From Hemileia vastatrix (lineage: Eukaryota; Basidiomycota; Pucciniomycetes; Pucciniales; Zaghouaniaceae): a stretch of DNA of 64,000 nt. The position numbers were made by a program, and so were the translations under genes. The notes below the pieces were generated by a model, which was not told the origin of the DNA, did no database searches, and was given only the letters and a program-made list of their open reading frames with translations. Positions 1 through 11,335 of the stretch are shown one piece after another (the first letter of the stretch is position 1; every line of letters starts with the position of its first letter). The stretch is from contig JASXTE010000001.1 in the NCBI GenBank assembly GCA_030280995.1, positions 901,001 through 965,000 of the forward strand, written 5' to 3'.

Positions 1-196
1 TTAAATTTTGTGATATTTCTCCTTAAATCAACTTTGATCATAAAGTTTTTGAGCTCCACAATTTATCCTTCCTCTTTGTTTTATTTTATTGAATACTTTC
101 TTAATCTAATTGTTTATGAACCCTAGTAGCTCTTACTTTCCTCATGGAAACCTGCCCACAAACACATGAACACTTAATAGAATTTTTAATGAGACT

Positions 197-1234
197 TTGC
201 CTCCATTCAATTCTCACTTTTGTAGATCTATACACAATTTTTGTTGTTCACTTTTGGATATGTCACCAGAATCAAATGGATGGAAACAAAACCCTACTGA
301 AGAGCAATTAGACAGATTTTCATCATTCAACATGAATTCTTGCAACATTGCCTTTGAACTACCTCATCCAGAATCAAATTCAGCTGTTTTGGAAAAGTTT
401 CCACCAATTTTCTGTGAATCTTTTATTGACCACCTTCGCATGTGCGGTTTCCCAGGGTCAACTTTTGCTTGGAACCTAGACTGGTTTGACAAATGGAACC
501 AGGTCTTTGCAAATATTCTCATTAAACACTGGGACAATGCCTTAAAAACCAATAATTTGATTGCATATCCGATTGACTCAACTCAAATAAGCCTCTCAAA
601 TCAAATGAGAGTTCTTCACCGTTGGTTTTTAGGTCATTCTGATAAATTATAACTTGGGAAGGATTCTTATAGCTCTCATGAAATAATCAAAGTGAGAAAG
701 CATAAATATAGAATAAAAAAAAGTATGAAAATCCCCTTTTTTCAATTATTTTCATTCATGACCTTTATTTCAAATAAAAAAGATTATTAGAATTCAGTTA
801 ACCAAACTAAACTTCTTAAAAAACTTCCACGTTGTGAAACTTATCACAACCTTTTCACAAACATCAAGTGTTGTCCAGACACCGAAATTGATAATGATGG
901 ATTGTTAAGACATATCTTAATGAAATGGAGGTCTGAAGAGTTTTCTAAAGTTGAACAATATCTTGACCAACAACACTTTGATATTTGAGATACTTAGACC
1001 TACTCTGGAAGTGTGCTAAAGGTCTTGGCCTTGTACAAAAGAATCAGTTTGGTTTCAACATTATCACCTAATTTTAATCCTTCTCATGTCCCCCGGGGTT
1101 TGCCAAATGACTGTTATTCTCCCTTATATCTTGCATCTCTAAATCCTCAACAACTCAGACTTTTAACTCCTCAAAATACCGTAGATTTTCCTGCTCTCCT
1201 TGAATTTCTTGCTTCCTCTAACGTGGGTGATTGA
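197..1234 (+). pseudogene. Broken unrecognised protein gene
   Basis: Three open stretches on the plus strand appear to belong to one decayed gene. The first (197-652) reads to ...HRWFLGHSDKL; the second (about 799-987) contains LLKKLPRCETYHNLF and ends QQHFDI; the third (1013-1234) contains VPRGLPNDCYSPLYL and ends FLASSNVGD. They lie in different frames and are separated by stops. The amino-acid composition (many W, C, P, H at conserved-looking spacing) resembles a family of long hypothetical proteins that I associate with rust-fungal transposons, but I cannot name it. The 3' end converges with the SNF2 remnant on the other strand. No start codon can be chosen with confidence. It could also be chance open frames in AT-rich DNA. 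Confidence 0.4.
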
Positions 1235-1366
1235 AAAACTCCCTTAATAATAGGTTTGCACACTCATACTCATCATTTCCACTGTTTGGGACACTTAGCC
1301 TTGCAAACAAAAACATAATTTTAACAATTACTATTATCATTAAAATTTATAGAATTTAAATTTGGC

Positions 1367-3644
1367 TTACATTGTTAGCTCCATTTTTTTCCTTTGAATC
1401 TTATACATACTGAATTCTATACTTTCATGTACAAAATAATTCAAAACATTTACTTCATTTTGCTGCCCCATTCTATACAGCCAATCAACAGCCTTCTGCT
1501 CAACTACTGGATTCCAATTTGTCTCCTATTTCATCATTGTACATATAAAAAATTTAATATATTTGTTCTTAATATGAAATATAAGACATTGAGCTCACCA
1601 TTATATATACATTTTGAGCACACCTGAGATCTATACCCACTCCTGCAGCCTGAATCGTTCCAACCAAAACTTGGCAATTTTTCTTAAAATGGAATTCATG
1701 CATATTTTTGTCTTGCTTTGTCCTGCTGAGTTCACCCATAAGCTGGGTATACCTAGTATTGTGGTCATCTAGAGCCATTTTTATTCTATTTTGAAATATT
1801 AGAAAATTGTTTTTAATAAGCCAACACAATTTTGTAAAACAATTCATTATAGAATCACTTAAATCTGCAAAAAGTCTGCAAAGTTGGAGAATATAACAGC
1901 TTTCAGAAAATTTAACCCCTTTCACCAGACAAAAAGTTTTTCAAGTGGCCTATAAGATGAAAATTTTTTGTGGAATGCTGCCAGGTGAAATCAAAAGTTG
2001 GAGTTCCATCAAGATTTTTGTAGATTGGATGGTTGCAGAATTTTCTTAAAATCATCAGCTCTCTAAGAAACTTGGATGAGTCCCAAGGGAGGTCAGTGCT
2101 TCTGGAGGGCCCATATCTCTCAGTGAATTCTTCTTGAAGCACATCAAGTTTAGACCTCCATGGATCTGCTAATTGAACCAATATCCCTGTTTGAATCTTT
2201 TTTGGAAGAGACAAAATATCATCCTTTGTTCTACATAGGCTTATGACTTTCATTAAGTGATTGATTGATTTAATAGAATTAGCCTTTCCTCTTTGCAAAC
2301 CTGGAAAAAGGAAATTCTTCCATAACCAGTCTTCTTGCCACTTTTTGATTCTAAGAGAAAATATGAGACTTTGAAGGTCAGTGGGCCTTTTCTGAAGTGG
2401 AGTTCCAGTCAAGCATAGTTGGCGTTGGGATTCCAACTCAAATATTGTTTGAGCCCTCTGCAAGTAAGGATTTTTAATGTAACTAAAGAATATTTATAAA
2501 AATTGATTTTAAAAATTAAGTTTTAAGTTTTAGATATAGAAATGGGCACTAAATGAGCTTCATCTAAAACAACTCTATACCAAAAGAGTTTTTGAGTCAC
2601 TGGTATCTTTTTTTGGCTTTGATTTTTTGACATTGTTGGGCTAGCTGTTTCATAGGTCCATAAAACAATAGCAGTGTCCTGTAGCTCATTGACTTTAGTA
2701 TTTTGACAATCTTTCCCATAAAGAACTTTGAAAGGAAGAGAATTATCTTAAAAGTGCACACTTATTTCATTGATCCAATTCGATAGTGTTGCCAGGGGGT
2801 ATATAATCAGTGTGACTGAACTCCAATTAATACCTTCTTGATTTTCCAAGACCTGGAATTGTCTTGCTTCACTTTGAGTTGCACTAATAAGAGAAAGAGT
2901 TGACAGCGTCTTTCCCAAACCCATATCATCAGCAAGTATTGACCTGTTTCATTCAGGGGTTTATTGATTGTTAGGAAACTGATCTTCATAGTCATTGAAT
3001 CCAGCTCTAAGCCAATGGTTGTCCTGGTGCCTCCACATGATATCCAACTTTTCCTTTAACATTCGTTCATTGTCAATCATAAAATTTATTGCTTGAAGTT
3101 GATTTGTTTTGAGAACTGTTTTAATTCCTCGGATAAGTTGATCAGCTTTCCAATCTTGAGTACTCTGAGATATTTGGAAAGAGCCTTCAAAAATTACATG
3201 CGGGATATTAAAAAAGATAGTGGAGTCGTAGTTCAGGATCGGACATAAATCGATTTGAGCAGAAAAAAATGCTTCTTTAGCAAGACTGATTAGTGTACTT
3301 GAAGAAAAGAGGCATCCCCAAAGTTGATACTGATTACCAAAAACTGGAACCAAGTAAGCATGAAAATAGAAAGGCTTCATAGGATTCAAGGCACTTCTTT
3401 GGTTTAAATGGTGAGATCCAGACCCAATGTCACCCAATAGTGGTCCAATGTGCTGACTCTGCACTTGAGAAAGATTACCAACAAGGGTTGGTTTTCTTTC
3501 TTCGAATAGTCCAAAAATATGAACATTCAAATGGCCTTGCTGTAAAATCGTGGGGGTTGGTGAGTTTTGAAATCTTGAAATTACATTCATATAAATTTGA
3601 TCAATCGTTATTGAGAACTGTCCAACACATCTGAGACTTGACAT
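1367..3644 (-). pseudogene. SNF2-family helicase (RAD5/ULS1-like), decayed
   Basis: Reading the minus strand gives the SNF2 ATPase motifs in order: QLQAINFM (Q motif, ~3090), ILADDMGLGKT (Walker A, ~2930), TLIIYPLATLSNW (Ia), LDEAH (II, ~2560), CLTGTPLQK (III, ~2420), TIQAAGVGIDL (V, ~1640) and YRMGQ (VI, ~1465). Three intron-like gaps fit: 2458-2549, about 1782-1866, and 1526-1598 (GTGAGC donor, TAG acceptor); each rejoins motif text in frame. Defects: a frame change near 2960, an in-frame TAA at 2748-2750, a frame change near 1918, and W in place of the first arginine of motif VI (DWLYRMGQ). The end near 1367 may be another splice donor (GTAAGC). Such proteins move along DNA and remodel chromatin; this copy is presumably dead. 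Because introns are kept, it is not a processed copy. Confidence 0.85.
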
Positions 3645-4560
3645 ATTAAGTAAGAATAGTATCTGAAGATAGTGGTTGTTAAAAGATGAATTGAAGCAAA
3701 AAATGAATAATCAGTTTTGAATAAAACGACAAAATAACTTTTTAGCATATGCTATGCTAAGCTCATCATTCTTTCACATGTATTATTATTATCTTTTTAA
3801 TAAATATTCGAAGTAAATCAATGATAACTGAAATGAATAATATGGCTTAAAAATAAATTTTGAACCTATAGAGTAAATTTGGGTTTGTGGAAGAAGAAAA
3901 ATTTTCTTAACAAAAATGTGCTTTATTGTTACATTATAATCAAAAAATAGAATAATTTCACTCTTATTACAAATATTTATGTTTCTGTCTAATAGTAAAA
4001 TGCTTTAGATGGCAGTTCAAAATCCGAATTTAAACTACTACTTTAAACAATGTCTTGATACTAACATAAATTTGTAAGCATTTGGACAGACACTCATGGT
4101 GATCTCAATAATAATAAAATTGATTTGAATTGTATGTTTTATCAAATATCTATGTAGTCTAATGTAACAATTGAGATACTACAGTTTAACCTTCTGTTAC
4201 CAACTTGGTAAGAAAATATCTGTAGATATTCTTAGACCAAATATCAAATTTTGCTTTCCACAAGATGGGAAAGTGAATATTATGATATGTTAAGTGATAT
4301 GTTCAAGCATTGCTCAATATGTGCTCAGCTGAAGATCAAAGTAATCACCAAGCTCCAAGAGACCTGTGATTGAGTTAGGTTGAACCTAGGTCTAACTGAT
4401 TACCAAATCATTTTCCAATTGATTTAAATCTGGGTTCACAATGAATTCCCAACAGCTTTCCAACAGTTTTCCAACCACTTCCCAACATTTTTAAATGAGG
4501 GATATTGCTAGCAATACCCCCCCAAATTTTCTGTGGTGTATATATCTACTAATTATTATT
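3645..4560. other. AT-rich spacer, no gene seen
   Basis: No coding signal on either strand. Near the right end (4500-4545) there is a palindrome around TTGCTAGCAA followed by a run of C and TGTGGTGTA. This resembles the right end of the small element at 9268-9520, so the spacer may end in a MITE of that kind; its left end was not found. Confidence 0.4.
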
Positions 4561-4605
4561 TTTCTCTCTATTTAGTGAATTATTAATTTCTTTTTCTATT
4601 AAATG

Positions 4606-6108
4606 TCAGGAAGAAGTGGCCTCCAGCGGTTGGTCCGGATGATGTTGGTGTTTTTGCTTTTTATTGGGATTGGAGGAAGAACTGAGTTCTTTATGGTGTA
4701 GGCAGCTGGAAAGAGTATATGGATTGTAATGGTCAGGAACTGGATTAGAAGGTAATTTTTTGGTAGAAGTAGAAGAGGCTGGGATGGAGTGTTGGAAGGT
4801 GTGCTTGATTATTCTAGACATCTTCCAGTGGTCATCATGAAGTTGTTTCCTCAGATTCTTCTCAAATTCATTCAATGGATCATGAAGAGCAAAGGCTTTA
4901 AGAATTTTTGAACACATCATACTTAGGTGATGCTTCATATTGGCATAATCCAGTGTCAATGTGATTTGTAGAGGTTGGCCAATCCCACTTTCAGTTTCAG
5001 GAGGTGGGGTTCCAACTAAACAAAAAAATTGGATCAGTAATTATTTTCTGTTGAAGAAATTGGATTTATTAATTTGGTACTTACAGATTGGAAGCTCATC
5101 AAATTTGTAAGCATCCGGAATCTGGACTGTGAAGGATGTTGAATGAATGTAGTAGGAGGATCAACCAGATGGAGGTAGGAAATTTCATGGTCATCCTCTA
5201 AATGGTGTTGAGAATATGAACTAGAAGAAGGACATTCCTTTGGCCTTGTTTGAGCAGCAGGGCTGCTGTTGTTGTTTTTGATATTTTTGTTTGGCTCATT
5301 TTGGTTGGATACCGGTGGTAGAGTACCAGGTTGGTTGTAGGATGGAGTAGGAGAAGGTGACCTGGAAGCTGATTGGGATCTTCTAGATGAAGATCTGGAA
5401 GAAATTGAATTTCCAGATGAGTAATTGGTTAGCAGAGGAGAGGTGTAGTTAATTCATCTTGTTTGAGAGGGAGATTTTTGTCTGGGAGCAGTGTTTGGTG
5501 CTCTGGTGTCTTCTTGAGGTCCTCTGGCAGGTCTTCTAGAAGTTTTGGAATTTTTGGCATTTTCTGATGAAGAAATTGTTGTGCGCATTGCTCTGGGAGC
5601 ACTAGGAGGTTGATGGGTGGTGTTATTGGTGTTTGCCGGCAGAATTTGGTTGTTTTCCAGCTAATTTTGAAGGTTTTGAGCCTAATTTTTGCTTTCTAGA
5701 AAGGTGGGTGGGCTGCCTGGAAGTAGTCTAGAAGCTTGGGAGCTGAATTTGCTGAGATAAAGGCTATTTATTGAGATGATTAGGCAGGTCTTTTGGAGAG
5801 TGATTTGGGGATGGAGCTGAAGATAAAGAAGAGGAAGCAGGACCAAGTTCTGGGGACCTGGTAGGAGATCTAGAGATGTATTTGTGTGAAGGTGAAGGTG
5901 GAAGTATAGGATAATTGGGGTCTCTGTCACACTTTTTCTTTTTGGAGTTGCAAGAATAATCACAGGCCCTGTTGTAGAGTTTGGCTTGAGGAGTTGGAAG
6001 AGTGAAAGTGCAAGGTCTGCACATGTTGATACAATCTTTGCAAGCATAGACCTTGGGAGAAGTGAAACAAGGAAGGTCTGATGGGTCAAAATCTGGAGAT
6101 CCAGACAT
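4606..6108 (-). pseudogene. Antisense gene Y of element E, Zn2Cys6-like
   Basis: On the strand opposite to E. The ATG chosen is at 6106-6108 (MSGSPDFDPSD). Residues ~20-65 hold the pattern C-x2-C-x6-C-x15-C-x3-C-x6-C (ACKDC...RPC...NRACDYSC...KKKKC), close to a Gal4-type Zn2Cys6 DNA-binding cluster with its basic stretch before the last Cys. A long Ser/Pro-rich region follows, with at least one frame break between 5764 and 5440. A canonical intron at 5016-5084 (GTAAGT...TTTAG) joins ...YKFDELPI to FGTPPPETE in frame. The last exon is helical and charged (MKHHLSMMCSKILKAF), ending in Ser/His-rich tail at 4606. The cysteine block aligns with gene Y of element B (49451), including NRAC and K-K-x-K-C. 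A role as a DNA-binding regulator is inferred only. Confidence 0.6.
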
Positions 6109-6257
6109 GATCTGTGATGAGATAACAATGAATAGAAAAGAGATAAAAGGAATTTTTTTATCAGTGATGGGTAGATAGTGAAGAGAAAGTGGATGTTCAG
6201 TAGGTTGTTTGCAGAGTATTGTGCATGGAACTGGCTCTGTCCTTTTATGCAAAGTGT

Positions 6258-6725
6258 GGAAAGTCCGTCAAGACTTTAAACTGAACACTGTGGAAAGTCC
6301 ATCAAGACTTTAAACTGAACACTGTGTTCAGTCCATCAAGACTTAAAACTGAAAAATGCTATAGTCCCCCAAGACTATAAACTGAGGATGGTGTGATGGT
6401 TGAGTCCTTCAGGACTATAAACTGATAATGTGATGTTGGTGGATTCTGGCAGAGGGCATCCAAAGGGGGAGTCTCTGAATTTAGATAAGGCAAGTGTGGG
6501 GGTAACTGATGAGCTGGGTGCTCTGTAGAACAGTTACCCCATAATTTTAGTTTATTTCTTTGGTCTTTAATGGTTTTATCTCTGGTTCTGTCTTTATGAT
6601 TCTGTTTTTGACTCCCCCAAGACTATAAACTGAGGGTTTTGAGTCCCGAAAGACTATAAAATGAGGGCTGTTAGTCCCCAAAGACTTTAAACTGAGGATA
6701 AGTCCCCCAAGATGGTAAACTGAGG
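6258..6725 (+). repeat. Cluster of nine hairpin-TAAACT motifs (element E)
   Basis: Copies begin near 6261, 6296, 6330, 6363, 6402, 6610, 6641, 6672 and 6700. Each reads approximately AGTC-CnnCAA-GACT-wTAAACTGA: the two 4-base blocks can pair and leave a loop of about six bases, and TAAACTGA follows. The spacing is irregular (33-40 bp, with one gap of about 200 bp). The cluster lies directly upstream of antisense gene Y, between it and gene X, and reads on the sense strand of the element. The clusters in B at 48889-49355 occupy the same position. Confidence 0.85.
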
Positions 6726-6801
6726 AATTTATTATGATTTGCTACATTCAGGAAGTCTGGAGAGTGGTCAAGAATTTCATTTCTTAGTCAAAAAAGTTCA
6801 A

Positions 6802-7467
6802 TCAAGAGTCAAGTGGCAGAAGAGAATCAAGAGATGAAACAAAGCGTTCAGCATTAGTATTGAACTGGCGCATGAGGTGTTTCATTTTCTCAAGGTCCTG
6901 TGGTTTTCTAGCAGGAGTGGATTGGAAGTAGATTAGTAGAAGGTGTTTTTGTTCATAGGAGTGTTGTTGTAACTTGGCCTTAATGGTGGGCAAGTGGTTA
7001 GGTGTTGGTGGTTCAATGGATCCCACATTGTCATCATCACTGTCAGAAGATGGAGGAACTGAGAAGTCATCAGTTTTAAAAGTAGAAGGAAGGAATAAAA
7101 GTTTTTTCTATCAGATGGACCAAGCATGGTGGAAGTGGTTGCTGTAGTGGTATTGGCACTTTTCTTTGAAGGGTGTAGTTTGTTGACTAATCTGGGTATC
7201 AGGATGGATGGCCTGGATCTTTTGGTACTGGTGGAAAATGGACCAGGTTGAGGTGGAGGTGATGCTTTTGAAGATGATAATCTACCAGGTTTGGAGCAAG
7301 TCTACTTTCTGGATTGGAAGACATCACAGCAGGTTCTGTATGGATGAGCTGGTGGTGTGATGGTGCAGATTAGATTGTTGTCAATGCAGTATTGGAAAGG
7401 GCCCATGTCAAAGGCAGATTTTGAAAGAAATCTGAACATGGTGGATGTGATGAAGGAGAATGTGGAC
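6802..7467 (-). pseudogene. Antisense gene X of element E, decayed
   Basis: Reading left from about 7467 the frame gives a cysteine block QYC-x6-C-x11-CC, then a TAG, then TCSKPGR (7330-7400). This is a damaged version of the C-x2-C-x6-C-x12-C-x2-C-x6-C block of gene X in element B. A basic Ser/Pro region follows (STKRSRPSILIP), then a frame change near 7080, an acidic run (SDSDDDN) and a C-terminal part LLIYFQSTPARKPQDLEKMK (6802-6960). That C-terminal part matches MLAYFQETPANNHEDLMKRR of gene X in B (48178-48240). The last match is the best evidence that X is a conserved protein of these elements. Function unknown. Confidence 0.55.
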
Positions 7468-7473
7468 ATTATT

Positions 7474-7487
7474 AATTGGAGGGAGGA
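7474..7487 (+). other. Polypurine tract of element E
   Basis: AATTGGAGGGAGGA lies immediately before TGTGG, the first bases of the LTR. The same GGAGGGAGGA/AGAGGGAGGA run precedes the 3' LTRs of A, B and D, where it is expected to prime plus-strand DNA synthesis. Confidence 0.75.
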
Positions 7488-8574
7488 TGTGGCCTTTCAA
7501 CATTGGCAGAGGCCTTTGTTGGTCTGTTTGGCACTGTTTTTTTATGCCTTAATTGGCATCAGTCAAATAATTACTTTTTAAGTTGTTTTTATTCAGTGAA
7601 TATTGGGACTATGAGTATGTGGGTACTACTATTGGATAGCCCTAGATTTTATCTATATTTTATGTCTTGATGACATTTTTCATATTCTAAGTTTTAAGGG
7701 GTCCTTTCCTCATTTTTCATTTCTAAAAGATAGCTGTTTACTTTTGTTTTTTGTGTTTTACAGGCTAACCTTAAGTATTAGGGTTAAGTGCTTAGTATTA
7801 TTAAGTAGAGCTAATTTGGCTCTTTTTTTTATGTCCCAATGTTTTCATAGGTTAATTTTGTGCTTCAAGGGTTTTAGTAGTTGTGGTAGATTTTACTAAG
7901 TATTTTGGGCTTTATTGGAGGTTTTTGGTGGTTATCTGGCTTTAGGGAGGTCTGGCCGCTTCTAGGAGGGTGGCCCACCCGCCTTGGTTATAGAAGGCTG
8001 GGAAGTGTTTCTAGTGGGTTTTTACTCAATTTGGCTATCAAAAGCGCCAAATTCCATGCTGTGCATGGATTTTTTAGAAGGCTGTCTGTGTGTACATACT
8101 GAAGAAGACAGTTTGGGGCAACTTTTATTATCATACAAACATCCAGAAGTGATATCATTGTTTCTCACTTGGTTTTCACTGTTTTTTGGCCACAATTAGC
8201 TGTGTTTGTTACAAGGTTAGTTCTTAATTTAACTCAACTTTGGAAACTGGTTTCTCTGGTGTAGCTTTGCAACCTGCATCAAGTATTATTGATGTTTTAT
8301 GTGCAATAAGTGCACATTGTTTTGGTTTTCTGGTGTGGATCTTTCTGCATTTCATGTTTCTGGTTCTTTGGTTCTCAGTGGTCTTCTATTGGCTACTGTC
8401 TTGACTTGTAAAGCAGTCAAGAAGTGTGTTGGAAGGGATATAGTAACAGTCTCTAATTTGCTGTAGCAAATAAAACTCACCTGGTATTTCTCAAAGGGAC
8501 AGGTTTTTTTCTCTCCAGTTTTACTCCAATTCCCTTGGTCAAGGCCTATAGCTAGTACTAAAGGATTTTCTGCA
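7488..8574 (+). mobile_element. 3' LTR of element E (C/E family)
   Basis: Starts TGTGGCCTTTC and ends TTTTCTGCA, about 1087 bp. It matches, in inverted orientation, 62229-63262 (LTR of C) over its whole length and, directly, 14514-14894 (fragment). Shared landmarks are a text around GGCCACAATT near 8190, a stretch around CTTGACT...AGCAGTCAAGAA near 8400, and CAAGGCCTATAGCTAGTACT near 8540. No reading frame in it is supported. Confidence 0.8.
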
Positions 8575-9003
8575 TTGGTAGAAGGTTTAGGTGATGAGTG
8601 GGAAGTGGGAATTTGCCACCAAATGAGAAGATGGGGTGTAAAGATAGAAAAAAATGTTATCTTTTTGCCACAAAAATTAAGTATCATAAAGTGAGGAGAC
8701 ACGTAAAGATGAGAAAAAAAATGTTATGTGTTTGCCACTAAAATTAAGTATCATAGAGTGATGAGATAAATAAGGATGGCATCCGCAATTATATGACATG
8801 TGACTTGCTTACAAATCAATCATGGATGTGATGAGTTTGGGATCTGGAATTAGCAATGGAAATTGGGGTATAAGAGGCAGGATAATGCATTATCATGGAT
8901 TTCTTATACACTAGCCCTGGGGATAGCAGATAAGAATCTTCCACAATTAATAATTTCTGATCCCATGGAAAAAATTGTGATCCCTAATTGTGGATCCTTG
9001 AAC

Positions 9004-9247
9004 ATTGATACCCCTTAATATAACTACATATTTCACTGAATATGAGGTTTATGCATACATAAGAGCTTATGTATGTCTATAATTACTTAATATCACTTGA
9101 GATAAGTATATTATGTCTCCATTAACACCTGAATAAGTATTATAAGGTTATACATAAGGTATTTAAACTACTATAAGCTATATAGTTTGTTAATAATTAT
9201 ATATATTAGCATTATAACCAAATATATAAGTATTAAGGGGTATCAAT
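9004..9247. mobile_element. MITE with perfect 16-bp terminal inverted repeats
   Basis: ATTGATACCCCTTAAT at 9004-9019 is exactly complementary to 9232-9247. The 244-bp interior is AT-rich and without a frame. A related interior (ATAACTACATATTT.ACTGAATATGAG, TTATGCATACATA) recurs at 14163-14420. The same terminal text GATACCCCnTATTA is found at 13791, 16366 and 16559. Confidence 0.8.
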
Positions 9248-9267
9248 TTTCAGGTATATACAATTAG

Positions 9268-9520
9268 CACTACACAATATAGGGGGTGGACTTGCTAGCA
9301 AGTCCCCAACCTGAACTCAGATGGAACTCACAATGAACTCATATTAAACCCATACTGAACTCTACTTGAACACCCACCTAAAACTCTTCTGCTGAGTGGT
9401 GTTCATCCCTGATTTTATGGTTCCTTTGTCAATAGCTCAATGTGTGTTCAATATGGGGTGAGTTTGGGTCCAAGGTTGTGGACTTGCTAGCAAGTCCACC
9501 CCCCATATTGTGTGGTGTAG
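9268..9520. mobile_element. MITE with ~45-bp terminal inverted repeats
   Basis: The left end (ACACAATAT, GGGGGTGG, then the 18-bp palindrome GGACTTGCTAGCAAGTCC, then AACCT) is inverted at the right end (9474-9520). Each terminus therefore contains the same palindrome. The interior of about 160 bp has no coding potential. Confidence 0.8.
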
Positions 9521-9959
9521 GGATCAGGAATTTTTTTTCCCAGGATCAGACATTATTAATTGTGGAAGATTTATATCCACTAGATCCAGGGCTAGTGGAT
9601 AAGTAATCCACAATAATGAATTATCCTGCCTCTTATACCCCAATTTCCTTTCCTTATTTCTAATCCCAAACTCATCACATCCATGATTGATTTGTAAGAA
9701 AGTCACATGACATATAATTGTGGATTCCATATATATGTATCTCATCACTCTATGATACTTAATTTTGGTGGCCAACACACAACATTTTTTCTCATCTTTA
9801 TGTGTCTCTTCACTCTATGATACTTAATTTTTGTGGCAAACAAATAACATTTTTTTCTATCTTTACACCCCATCTTCTCATTTGGTGGCAAATCTCCACT
9901 TCCCACTCATCACCTAAAACTTCTACTAACAACCTTTTCTACTGAAAATAATGAAGAAC

Positions 9960-10987
9960 CTCTCTAATAGGAAGTAACTTCACACAGCTATGAATGCTAT
10001 CACTTTAGTTTTGGCCTCTGACTCTGGGTTGGAAGACACTTTTTTGTTTTTTTTCTGTTTTTTTTCTGTTTTTTTTTGTATCTAAATTTTTTTTGTAAGT
10101 GGTTATTTTTTATTTCAATGGTAAAATTAACCTTTTTTTTCTCTCCCTCTTTACTTTCTTTTTTAGCTCCATCACCCTACTCTTCATCCCTCCTTGGCAT
10201 GGTCATTATCCCTTTCCCCTATTTCACTTTTTTTGGCTCCATGTCATTAAAACACATACATTGCACATTCTTTATGCATTTCACTTACTTGATATTCAAT
10301 TTCTCCCAAATTCCAACATTAATCTTTCTCACTCTATTTTTCCTACTTTTCAATCAAGGTAAGTTTCATCTCCTTTTTTTCATGCCTATATGATATCTCA
10401 TTCCTTCTATGAAAATTACATACTTAAATATATGTATAACTCCTTTTGGATAACAGTGAGCTTATTAAACTCCTCTTGTTCTCATCTCCATTACCACCTT
10501 TCAAGTTTTTGTAAAATTTTGAAAATCAGGCTTGGAATTAGGGTTAGGTTTATTCAAAGCTAGTTCTCTTTTAGCCAAAGAGTCTTCTAAAGCTTAAATT
10601 ACATTTCCCACAAACAGATTTGAATTTGGTTCAGTGGTTGCTGAGATATTGACTGCTAAAGTTGAGCCTTTTTTTCCCAATTTAAATTTTTTTATTTTAT
10701 GTTTTTATGTAAAAAATTAGGGTTTTACAAATTTAAATCACATTTACTTTAACTGAAGATTATCCTGAAGCCTATATTTTATTTATTATAAAAAGATTTT
10801 AATTTGGTTCATTGGTTGCTGAGATATTGACATTTAAAGTTGAGCTGTTTTTTTCCAAATATCACATAATTTATTTTGTGTTTTTATATTGCATAATTAG
10901 AGAATAAGGCTTCTGAAACTCTTATCTGATGATTATCTAGGATTTAAACTCCCAAATATTAGGATCACTTAATTATTTCTTGGCCAA
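9960..10987. other. T-rich spacer with a direct repeat
   Basis: 10030-10400 is pyrimidine-rich; its open frames are made of F, L, S and P and look like composition artefacts. Two direct copies of about 50 bp (AATTTGGTTCAnTGGTTGCT, then GAGATATTGAC) lie at 10618-10668 and 10797-10847, about 180 bp apart. No gene is supported. Confidence 0.5.
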
Positions 10988-11335
10988 TTGCTTGAAAAAA
11001 TTACATTCTGTTTTCATAACAAGATTTATACCAATAAGAATGATTCCAATTATCTTACTTTGGAGATTTTCTCTTATATTAATCCTATTACTGGACAACC
11101 TACGCCTTTCCCAGATAAAATAAAATGTCAAGGGTTATACTTTCTGGATCACAACTGTATAATCAATTTTGGATTGGGAGCTGGAATCATTGAAACTATT
11201 TGGAACTCTTCTAAGGATAATCACCAAACAACAAAAGCTTCCCCTGATTTGGAATCTTGTCACGACTTTACTCATTTTGGCTGCTCCTTCCAAATTAGTC
11301 AAAAACTAATCCAACAAATCAATAAGGTAAAATAA
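10988..11335 (+). pseudogene. Possible exon of an unrecognised protein
   Basis: A 115-codon open frame with protein-like composition: YINPITGQPTPFPDKIKCQG, then LYFLDHNCIINFGLGAGIIE, and a C-terminal part with HDFTHFGCSFQISQ. The frame is open upstream of the first ATG, so a spliced or truncated gene is possible. No domain was recognised. The surrounding sequence is AT-rich and holds no second exon that I can join to it. A chance frame cannot be excluded. Confidence 0.3.

Larger units (their letters stand above)
4560..8574 (+). mobile_element. Element E: 3' remnant of a Ty3/gypsy element
   Basis: The segment has the layout seen downstream of pol in elements A, B and D: two genes on the opposite strand (4606-6108 and 6802-7467), a purine tract (7474-7487) and an LTR (7488-8574). 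The LTR belongs to the same family as the LTR of element C (62229-63262). No gag or pol lies to the left, where SNF2 sequence is found instead, so E is truncated at its 5' side around 4550-4600. The sense strand of E is plus; the genes it carries are antisense. Confidence 0.75.
8575..9932. repeat. Large inverted repeat (palindrome) with ~410-bp arms
   Basis: The left arm (8575-8986) and right arm (9518-9932) are inverted copies. For example TTTAGGTGATGAGTGGGAAG near 8587 pairs with CTTCCCACTCATCACCTAAA near 9908, and TCAATCATGGATGTGATGAG near 8816 pairs with its complement near 9678. Within each arm a short text (CCAC.AAAATTAAGTATCATA) occurs twice. The spacer (8987-9517) holds two small terminal-inverted-repeat elements. 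The left arm directly abuts the LTR of E. It could be a foldback transposon or an inverted duplication; no transposase is visible. Confidence 0.8.

Noticed and set aside
2961..3005. Very short intron (about 45 nt, GTTTCC...ACAG) joining EDQ to SILADDMG in the SNF2 remnant
   Set aside because: It restores the frame, but the donor is poor and the branch-like CTAAC would lie at the donor; a frameshift is more likely given the other defects.
10076..10393. Open frames of F, L, S and P on the plus strand
   Set aside because: They arise from a T-rich tract and have no domain, start context or homologous copy.
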